Positions 57,992 to 64,000 of a stretch of DNA of 64,000 bases are shown here, piece by piece. The position numbers and the translations under genes are program-made. Position 1 is the first letter of the stretch, and each line of letters opens with the position of its first letter. Origin of the DNA: Porphyridium purpureum (Eukaryota; Rhodophyta; Bangiophyceae; Porphyridiales; Porphyridiaceae); contig VRMN01000001.1 of assembly GCA_008690995.1 (NCBI GenBank), positions 5,270,001-5,334,000 of the forward strand, in the 5' to 3' direction. The notes under the pieces are model-generated. The model had not been told where the DNA came from, searched no databases, and saw only the letters and a program-made list of their open reading frames with translations.

Positions 57992-59006
57992 ACGCCACTA
58001 CTTTGTTGAATCCGCCACCGTTCACAGAGAGTGGACCTCTTCGCCCACCATCCTCACACGGCTCATAAATCTCGCTCCGCGACTACAAGTTGCCAATGCC
58101 CATATCACTTTTATCACGCCATTGTGAAACGCGTAAAATTTCCAGCTGACAGTGACTGCCTACGCAGAACCATGATGGCCACGCTCAGCGCCAAGCTTCA
58201 TGCGCGGTATACATATCCACCAACGAGCAGCTTCTCCCGGTCCCTGCCGCTCTCGCTTCGACACTGGCCTCCAAGTGCCGACCATCGCACCCACGTTTCC
58301 TCTCCAGGTCCAGTTCGGCGTTCTCGGTTTCCCGGCGCCGAGTTCCGTTGACGCCGTTAACCGATTCGCCGCGTTCTCTGGCCAGTTCTGCACAAGTCCA
58401 TTCCCCAAAATCAACCACGCAGCATACGCATCACTTGGTCATCCCTCATTATCCACACACGTGCAGGTCTCCCACATACCGCAGTGCATTGTCATCCTCT
58501 GTAAACGCATATGTATTCGGTCGCGTTTTGGCTGTGTGTTTGTTTTTTAACCCTTATTTTAATTGTCGAGCCGGTTGCTAGCTGCTGGAGCAAAAGCCGG
58601 GAGGAAAGGAGCGGGCTTTTGTTCTTTGTACGCCGTGGAAACTACTGAAGCGGTATTTTCGTGGAGGAGACGGTCGTAGTAGTAGGTGGGTGGGTGGGTT
58701 GTAATAGGAAAGACAGGCAGGAATAGAAAGAGGGATCCCGTTTGAGAGTTGGAGACAGAGAGAGAGTTTTTGGATGGGGTGGGGTGGATGGATGGATGGA
58801 TGGATGGAATTAGGGGAGGTGCTGATGGATGTTGTGTGGGTTGCGGGGTTCATTTCGTTTATCTAGGCGCGGTGGAGATAGGAGGTTGCGGCGTGGAGAG
58901 ACAGCGCATGGGCGGTTGGTTGGTTGGTTGGTTGATGGGACTGGTTATTCAGAAACGGTAGAGTAGTAGTGACTTGGAGACGAAGAGACTGCGAGAGATT
59001 AGTGGC
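57992..59006. other. Spacer before tyrosine aminotransferase with microsatellites
   Basis: It contains a (GGAT)n run at about 58,784-58,806, a (GGTT)n run at about 58,914-58,934 and a purine-rich stretch near 58,750. No GTAC cluster is seen. A minus-strand frame at 58,185-58,418 has protein-like composition but no ATG; it is listed among the rejected items. Confidence 0.4.
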
Positions 59007-60767
59007 ATGCGTGCGGGTGGGGTGGTGCGCGAGATGAAGACAAAGAGTGGCAGTGAGCCGTCGGCGCGCGCAAGTCGGGCTGCGGCGGCGCCGCTCCTGG
59101 GAGGGATTGATGAAGCCATGAGTAGGATGGGTAGTATGCAGAATAGCGCCTCGCTGCGATCGCTCTCAGGCTCGGTCGCGGCAGCTGGCGCGCGCGCAAA
59201 GCCGCTCGCGCCGGCCGCGCGGGTTCAGGACCAGCCGCTCGCCCGCTTGCAAGCGGGCGCGCTGCCAGACCCGCTGGCTGCTTCGGACGACGCGCAGTCG
59301 ACAGATGTGTCGTCGCTCACAGAGTCCAGCCACGACGAGCGCGAGCGCGGACGCATGGCGTCGCCCAAGGGGCCGGACGTGGATGCGGTCAGGAAGGGCT
59401 ACAAGCGGCTGCGCGATGCAGAGGCCGAGGCGCCAGTCCCACATCATGCGTGGAAGGTGCGCGTGTCGCAGTCGTCGCTGCGTACACGAAACCCGATTCG
59501 CGAGGTGGTCGACCAAATCGACCTCTCCCAAGCCAACCCAAGCAAGCCCGTGATTTCTCTGTCGCTCGGCGACCCGACCGCGCACGGAAACTTGCAGACG
59601 CACCCGAACGCGACACGCGCCCTGATTGAAACAATCCAAAGTGGGCGCGCAAACGGATACCCGCCTATGGTTGGGCTCCCCTGCGCAAGAGCTGCCGTGG
59701 CAAAGGCACACTCGTTCTCTGCCGAGGAAAACTGCAACAAGAAGCCGTTTGTGTTTGACGCCCGCGACGTTGTCATGGCCAACGGATGCTCGCACGCGCT
59801 CCAAATGTGCTTTCAAGCGCTCGCAGACGCAGACTGCTCGAATATTCTGATCCCGGAGCCCGGCTTCTCGCTGTACCAGACGCTGTGCGACAACCTTGGA
59901 ATCGAGGCGCGGGGCTATCGGCTGGACCCGCTGAACGATTGGGAAATAGATTTGGAGCAGCTCAAATCCATGATCGACGAGAACACAGTTGCCATCGTGT
60001 ACAACTCGCCGGGCAACCCAACCGGCTGTGTGTACAGCGACAGCCACGTGCGCGAGCTTCTTGCAGTTTGCGAGCAATTCCAATTACCCGTCATCGCGGA
60101 CGAAATTTATTTTAACTTTTGCTTCTCTTTTGGCGGCAGCGATGACGACGAACGAGCTCACACGCCTGCGTGGCGCTCGATTGCCAAGCTGAACGCGGCG
60201 CTGAACTGCCCCGTACCAATCTTCTGCCTTGGTGGCCTGTCCAAGCGCTTTTTAACTCCGGGTTGGTGCCTGGGCTGGATCTTGATTCAGGATCCGCACG
60301 ACTATGCCTCCCAGGTGCGTGTCGGACTCGAAAAAGTGGCATCGCTCATCGTGGGGCCGTCAAGTATTGTTCAGACAGCGCTGCCTCGCATTCTTGCCGA
60401 GGTGCCCGAGTCATGGCACGCCGCCACAGCTAGACAGATCGGCGAGCATGCGCAAGTGTGTTTCGACGCACTCCAGGCGGCGCCTGCACTGCACCCATGT
60501 AGGCCGCGCGGTGGTATGTTCATGCTGGTCGGCATTGATTTTGCTCGTCTGCGGGGTATTGCAGACGATCTGGAATTTTGCGAGGCACTGTTCAAGGAGG
60601 AGAGCGTGCTGGTCCTGCCGGGAGAGTGCTTTCAAGCACCGGGTTATCTTCGACTGACGTACACGGCGCCAGTAGCGACGCTCAAGGAAGCCATGTCTCG
60701 CATCACGTCGTTTGTTGCGCGACGCGAAATCTCAGCGACCCTGAATGGAAAGTCTGAGCCTCAGTAG
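59007..60767 (+). CDS. TAT: Tyrosine aminotransferase-like PLP enzyme with long N-terminal extension
   Basis: The protein has 586 residues. The fold-type I aminotransferase core spans about residues 150-575. It includes ISLSLGDPTAHGNL, ANGYPPMVGLPCARAAVA, VFDARDVVMANGCSHALQ, the NSPGNPTG motif near 332, DEIYFNF, the PLP lysine in GGLSKRFLTPGW (near 412) and the substrate-binding Arg in GYLRLTYT. These are typical of tyrosine aminotransferase (tyrosine to 4-hydroxyphenylpyruvate, towards tocopherol or plastoquinone). The extra 140 or so N-terminal residues are Ala/Ser/Arg-rich and low-complexity, much longer than usual. A second ATG is at 59,037. The frame upstream begins only with TTG. Confidence 0.92.
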   Translation: MRAGGVVREMKTKSGSEPSARASRAAAAPLLGGIDEAMSRMGSMQNSASLRSLSGSVAAAGARAKPLAPAARVQDQPLARLQAGALPDPLAASDDAQSTDVSSLTESSHDERERGRMASPKGPDVDAVRKGYKRLRDAEAEAPVPHHAWKVRVSQSSLRTRNPIREVVDQIDLSQANPSKPVISLSLGDPTAHGNLQTHPNATRALIETIQSGRANGYPPMVGLPCARAAVAKAHSFSAEENCNKKPFVFDARDVVMANGCSHALQMCFQALADADCSNILIPEPGFSLYQTLCDNLGIEARGYRLDPLNDWEIDLEQLKSMIDENTVAIVYNSPGNPTGCVYSDSHVRELLAVCEQFQLPVIADEIYFNFCFSFGGSDDDERAHTPAWRSIAKLNAALNCPVPIFCLGGLSKRFLTPGWCLGWILIQDPHDYASQVRVGLEKVASLIVGPSSIVQTALPRILAEVPESWHAATARQIGEHAQVCFDALQAAPALHPCRPRGGMFMLVGIDFARLRGIADDLEFCEALFKEESVLVLPGECFQAPGYLRLTYTAPVATLKEAMSRITSFVARREISATLNGKSEPQ

Positions 60768-60870
60768 ATAGAGCTTGTAATATCAGTAAGAATTTCTGTA
60801 TATGTTATCACGTCTACTGCACTGCACGTTCCCACGCGGCCAACGTGTTGACCAAAATGTGGGCTTACCG

Positions 60871-62250
60871 TCATGACAAACGCCAATTCGCACCGAAACC
60901 CTTAGCGAATTTCGCCGAAGCATATTGCACGCTGCGCACTAGGCCGGCGGTCAGAGCACCTTTGATTGTTTGGCGTAAGCTCGAGCCTCGGATGATAGAG
61001 CCAAGCGCACAAAGTACTGCTTGCTTGCTCGCTTGGGGTCCAGCTTGTGCGAGCCTGCGGCCCAGCTCAGCTTTGGATAGGCTTTGCCAAGGCGCGAGGT
61101 GCGAAGTCTTTTCAAACGCCTGGATCACGCCTTCCTTGTTTGCATTAAGTGCCATCTGCAAACCGCGCATGCGGCTACGCCAGTCTGTCTTGGTCTGGCT
61201 CACCTGCCATGACGCCATTTGCGCTCGACTGAGGAACGACAGTGGGAGGCCAAGCATCAGCTGCTCCCTGGACGCTGCATCGACCGCCTGCTGGAAACGC
61301 GTCGACGCACCAGATTTGCGTGTAATCACACGGTCCAGGCGCGTGAGAATGGGACTGTACAGGGCGCGGAAACCGTCAAAGTTACCGTGCACAATCTTGC
61401 GCGTCTTTGCCGGGTCTTCTGCCCCGACGGCGCGCCGTACATCGCCCACATACGACAGTGACGCTACGGCCTCGTAAATCTGCTCTTCATCAAACTCTTC
61501 CGGAAGGGTGATGAGTGCGGCGCGCGCCGCGTTTTCTATGTTCTGCTCGTTGGCGAGTTCGACCAGCGGGTTAGACTGCAGGACCTGCACAGGCTTGTGC
61601 ATTCGGCCCGCCACGTACAATGACTCCCAATGTCTGAGATCATCCAGCAGATGTCGCACTGTGATCACGCCATATTTGATTAGCTGCCGTGAATGACTGC
61701 GGCCTTCTATACTCTGCACGTCCATGCGAACCAGTCCGGCTGGCCGAGCGGTCGAAGCTGCCGAGTCTTCCGATGTCACCGCCGCATTCGAGGCAGGTAT
61801 TGACGCTGAGTTTTGTGCTTGAGCAGCCCTTGCACATGGAATAGACGATGGTGGTGCCAGTGGTAACGTTTCTAGAGAGCCTGCTGAGCCGGCAAAGCCC
61901 GCCGTGTCCTGTCTGCGCAGGGGCACGAGCGCGTTGTAGTATATCCGCGCGCCAAAGCGGGACTGCTGAACGCGCGAAATGGCACGTGGCCCCAGTGACT
62001 GCATGACCCACGAGTAGTGCGACGCATTTCCCCACTGCTCTATATTCTGGCGGTGCCATTCCTCCGCGTCGTCGACGGCCAGAATAAAATCCAGCACCTT
62101 GTTGTCCACCGGGCTGGTCACGCTCGACGCACACTTTTCACTCGAGCGCGAGTCCGCCTGACGCATCACACCAGATCCGTAGCCAAACGCAAACGCGGCC
62201 GGCGGTAGTGACCTGAGCGCTTCAAGCAACAGTGCCTCGCGCTCCATCAT
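60871..62250 (-). CDS. TAM41: Mitochondrial CDP-diacylglycerol synthase TAM41
   Basis: The protein has 459 residues. The nucleotidyltransferase core is at the N-terminus: FAFGYGSGV (near residue 20) and KVLDFILAVDDAEEWH (near 50), whose Asp residues bind metal. The family blocks HYSWVMQSLGPRAI, GARIYYNALV, IKYGVITVRHLLDDLRHWESLYVAGRMHKPV and a closing helical region follow. TAM41 makes CDP-diacylglycerol for cardiolipin in the mitochondrial inner membrane. An insertion rich in Ala/Ser (about 110-170) is variable. There is little obvious presequence before the core, so import may use an internal signal. Two adjacent ATGs (62,250 and 62,247) are the first in frame. A seven-copy motif array lies about 95-170 bases upstream. 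Confidence 0.92.
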   Translation of the reverse strand: MMEREALLLEALRSLPPAAFAFGYGSGVMRQADSRSSEKCASSVTSPVDNKVLDFILAVDDAEEWHRQNIEQWGNASHYSWVMQSLGPRAISRVQQSRFGARIYYNALVPLRRQDTAGFAGSAGSLETLPLAPPSSIPCARAAQAQNSASIPASNAAVTSEDSAASTARPAGLVRMDVQSIEGRSHSRQLIKYGVITVRHLLDDLRHWESLYVAGRMHKPVQVLQSNPLVELANEQNIENAARAALITLPEEFDEEQIYEAVASLSYVGDVRRAVGAEDPAKTRKIVHGNFDGFRALYSPILTRLDRVITRKSGASTRFQQAVDAASREQLMLGLPLSFLSRAQMASWQVSQTKTDWRSRMRGLQMALNANKEGVIQAFEKTSHLAPWQSLSKAELGRRLAQAGPQASKQAVLCALGSIIRGSSLRQTIKGALTAGLVRSVQYASAKFAKGFGANWRLS

Positions 62251-62344
62251 CAACACTTCACACCTCGCCTTGCCTTCGTCTCTGTCTCTCTCTCGCCCAC
62301 GCCCACGCTTTCACACAACTTGCCTCGTAAATGACTCAGGTAAA

Positions 62345-62421
62345 CTTAAACTGTACTTAAACTGCACTTAAACTGTACTTAAACTGTACTTAAACTGTAC
62401 TTAAACTGTACTTAAACTGTA
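62345..62421. repeat. Seven-copy tandem array of CTTAAACTGTA in a divergent promoter
   Basis: Seven head-to-tail 11-base units fill 77 bases. The second unit has C for T (ACTGCA). Each junction recreates ACTGTACTT, so the array is a run of the upstream GTAC motif with 11-base, one-turn spacing. It lies between TAM41 (-) and the coiled-coil gene (+). Confidence 0.9.
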
Positions 62422-62483
62422 CCGCTTGGGTTTGTAAACCTTTTTTCGGCGCCGCGGCGCAACGTGAGCAAGGAGTCGGAGAT

Positions 62484-63254
62484 ATGGAACGACGCGAGTT
62501 GCACGCCATGTTGACGTTTGTTTTGGAGAGCGGTGCGGTATGGGTGGGATGGGGAAGATGCACAGCCACAACAAGCACACGCGCTGAGCGCATTTTGGGC
62601 CGGAGCGCGCGCGGGCGTCGTCGCGCGCTCGCGCCGCCGGCGCAGATGCTCCGGATGCGTCAGGAACAGGGCGACTTGGACGAAATGGACGCGCTCTTGT
62701 CCGCATCCTCCTCGTCAAAATCATCCTCGCCGTCTCCTGCAAATCGCGCGCTAATGCGCTACCGCCGCAAGTCGGCCAGAATTAAGAAGAAGATCAGTCA
62801 GACGAAGGGTATCGTCGATTTCGGGCTCGTTTCAGACGTGCTCGAGGACAATGCGGGCGCTCGCTCGGATCTCATTCTCGAGGATGTCGCGAAGGAACTG
62901 GACTCGTATCTGGACGCCGTGCGCGCCGAAATACAACGCGCAAAAGTTATGCTTGACCTGTCGTCGCAGGACATCGAACAACGCAGCGAGGTCGTACAAG
63001 ATCCTGGCACATCAGACGCTTCGGGCGAAGCGTTGCCTCCGGACCCGGCAAGTTCGATTCGAGAACTGAACATCCTTGAGGGAATGATGCGCGCGGACCA
63101 GGAACTGGTGCGTGCTCACCTTGAGTCTGCCCGTGTGACGGTTCAGTCGCTTGAACGCAAGAGCGTGCGCAAAGATGCCGCCGTACAGGATGTACTGGGC
63201 CAGATTGCGGCTGACGAGGAGGACGACTTTGACTTTCTTTCGTCGTTGTCCTGA
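62484..63254 (+). CDS. Unknown 256-residue protein with coiled-coil C-terminus
   Basis: The N-terminal part (about 1-60) is basic and Trp/Arg-rich. A Ser-run linker follows (about 70-90), then a mostly helical charged region (about 90-240): RRKSARIKKKISQ, VAKELDSYLDAVRAEIQRAKVM and DQELVRAHLESARVTVQSLE. An acidic end closes the protein (ADEEDDFDFLSSLS). No domain was recognised. A basic N-terminus, coiled coil and acidic tail suggest a structural or complex subunit, but no more can be said. The ATG at 62,484 is close behind the seven-copy array. Downstream Met codons near residues 55-57 could also start a shorter protein. Confidence 0.65.
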   Translation: MERRELHAMLTFVLESGAVWVGWGRCTATTSTRAERILGRSARGRRRALAPPAQMLRMRQEQGDLDEMDALLSASSSSKSSSPSPANRALMRYRRKSARIKKKISQTKGIVDFGLVSDVLEDNAGARSDLILEDVAKELDSYLDAVRAEIQRAKVMLDLSSQDIEQRSEVVQDPGTSDASGEALPPDPASSIRELNILEGMMRADQELVRAHLESARVTVQSLERKSVRKDAAVQDVLGQIAADEEDDFDFLSSLS

Positions 63255-63697
63255 ATGATTCGACGCATCTCTCCAATCCACGCGAGGCAGCATTTGGGTA
63301 ATCTTCTGCGTCAGCACAAATATCTTGTCACACGCGCGCCTGCACGCCGCAAACCATACGGTGGACTGCCCTGGAGTCGGAGTGAGGGCACGAGACGTTG
63401 CGCGGTGTTGTCGCGCGTCGACACAGACCAACTTGCCCCCACTCCCCTCAACCTGTCATCCACAGTGCACACTGTACCGCGCTGATTCGTGTGTGTGCAT
63501 GTTTTAACCTTTTCCAGCGCATAAATTAATTCCGGCGTCCGTTAAACAATAGCGCTCGAACCCTGTTTTTAATGTAAAAAAAAGCAGAACGTGCATTCGC
63601 GCCAAAACACAAACGATCTGGCTGCCCGTGCGAGTCGCGCGAAAAAAAAAAAGGGGGGAACCTGCGAAAACTGAGCAGTTTTAGCAGAGACACGAAG

Positions 63698-63950
63698 CTG
63701 TACTTTTTGGGTGTACACCACACCAACGATGGAGGCAAACGCGCGCGCGTCGTGATGTTTGCGCGCGAAGAGCACAAAGAGCGCGAGCGAGGCATGAGAA
63801 GACAAAGCCGCGAAACATAAACAAGACGGCACGCGCGCGCGACGTATAAAAGCGTCGAAGTGTTGCGGTGCGGTGCCGCGCGACGCAGGGCAAGCGCGCA
63901 AGCAGGGCAGAAGAACAAAGAAGAGGAAGAAGGGAACGAGGAACGAGTTG
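63698..63950 (+). promoter_or_regulatory. Promoter of a gene starting beyond the right edge
   Basis: CTGTAC (63,698-63,703) and the palindrome GTGTACAC (63,711-63,718) are followed by TATAAAA at 63,845-63,851 and a purine-rich tract at about 63,903-63,950. This repeats the order seen at 38,996-39,248. It predicts a plus-strand start codon shortly after position 64,000. The stretch 63,255-63,690 is the 3' region of the coiled-coil gene and shows no other gene. Confidence 0.5.
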
Positions 63951-64000
63951 GCTGGGAGAAAACAAAGGAACGGAGCGCGAGTTGGAGGATCTGGTCGGTT

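Noticed and set aside
58185-58418. Minus-strand frame of about 77 codons with protein-like composition (WTCAELARERGESVNG)
   Set aside because: It has no ATG and a stop lies just upstream, so it would need an unseen upstream exon. No splice evidence could be established.
1-64000. CRISPR arrays, rRNA or tRNA genes, prokaryotic operons
   Set aside because: None was seen. Gene content, leader structure and organelle-targeted proteins are eukaryotic.

Overview
This is a gene-dense nuclear window from a photosynthetic eukaryote. Most genes are single uninterrupted reading frames, spacers are short and both strands are used. A Tic22-like plastid import factor and a plastid-type DnaJ zinc-cluster protein point to a plastid. 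A lipoyl synthase with a presequence, ribosomal protein mL54 and TAM41 point to mitochondria. The lack of visible introns and the moderately GC-rich, compact layout fit a unicellular red alga of the Porphyridium kind. That assignment is inference from general knowledge, not proof.

Layout. 1-4.6 kb: an unidentified gene running off the left edge (-), a type II DnaJ co-chaperone (+) and BDP1 of TFIIIB (-). 4.7-9.2 kb: a full ABCC transporter (+). 9.2-11.3 kb: about 2 kb without a convincing gene but with strong hairpins. 11.3-17.6 kb: lipoyl synthase (+), a Deg/HtrA protease (+), dephospho-CoA kinase (-) and a DUF7918-like protein (-). 18.3-23.6 kb: an MFS carrier (-), a DNAJC25-like ER J-protein (+), Tic22 (-), a 58-residue membrane protein and mL54 (both +). 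23.7-32.4 kb: a Wntless-like/lipase fusion, an armadillo-like protein and BAP31 (all +). 32.6-37.5 kb: REV1, the zinc-cluster protein and a sugar transferase (all -). 39.3-46.1 kb: a decayed Tc1/mariner transposon holding a young Ty3/gypsy LTR element. 46.8-63.3 kb: an NAPE-PLD-like hydrolase (+), XRN2 (-), peroxiredoxin Q (-), adenylosuccinate synthetase (-), a CENP-C candidate (+), tyrosine aminotransferase (+), TAM41 (-) and an unknown coiled-coil protein (+). The last 300 bases look like the promoter of a gene that starts just outside.

The strongest unexplained signal is regulatory. The 7-mer ACTGTAC/GTACAGT recurs as pairs, inverted pairs and arrays in the spacers upstream of many genes, about 100-350 bases from the start. 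It reaches its extreme in a seven-copy 11-base tandem array at 62,345-62,421. At two places the order GTAC cluster, TATAAAA box, purine-rich tract can be read. Some promoters without this motif carry a CGGTTTATC-type element instead. Two tandem gene pairs sit too close for separate promoters of this kind (58-residue protein/mL54; zinc-cluster protein/REV1) and may be dicistronic. The LTR of the young retrotransposon carries a heat-shock-element-like array.

The genes are a mixed set: protein folding, organelle biogenesis, RNA and DNA metabolism, kinetochore and lipid enzymes. No pathway cluster is evident.
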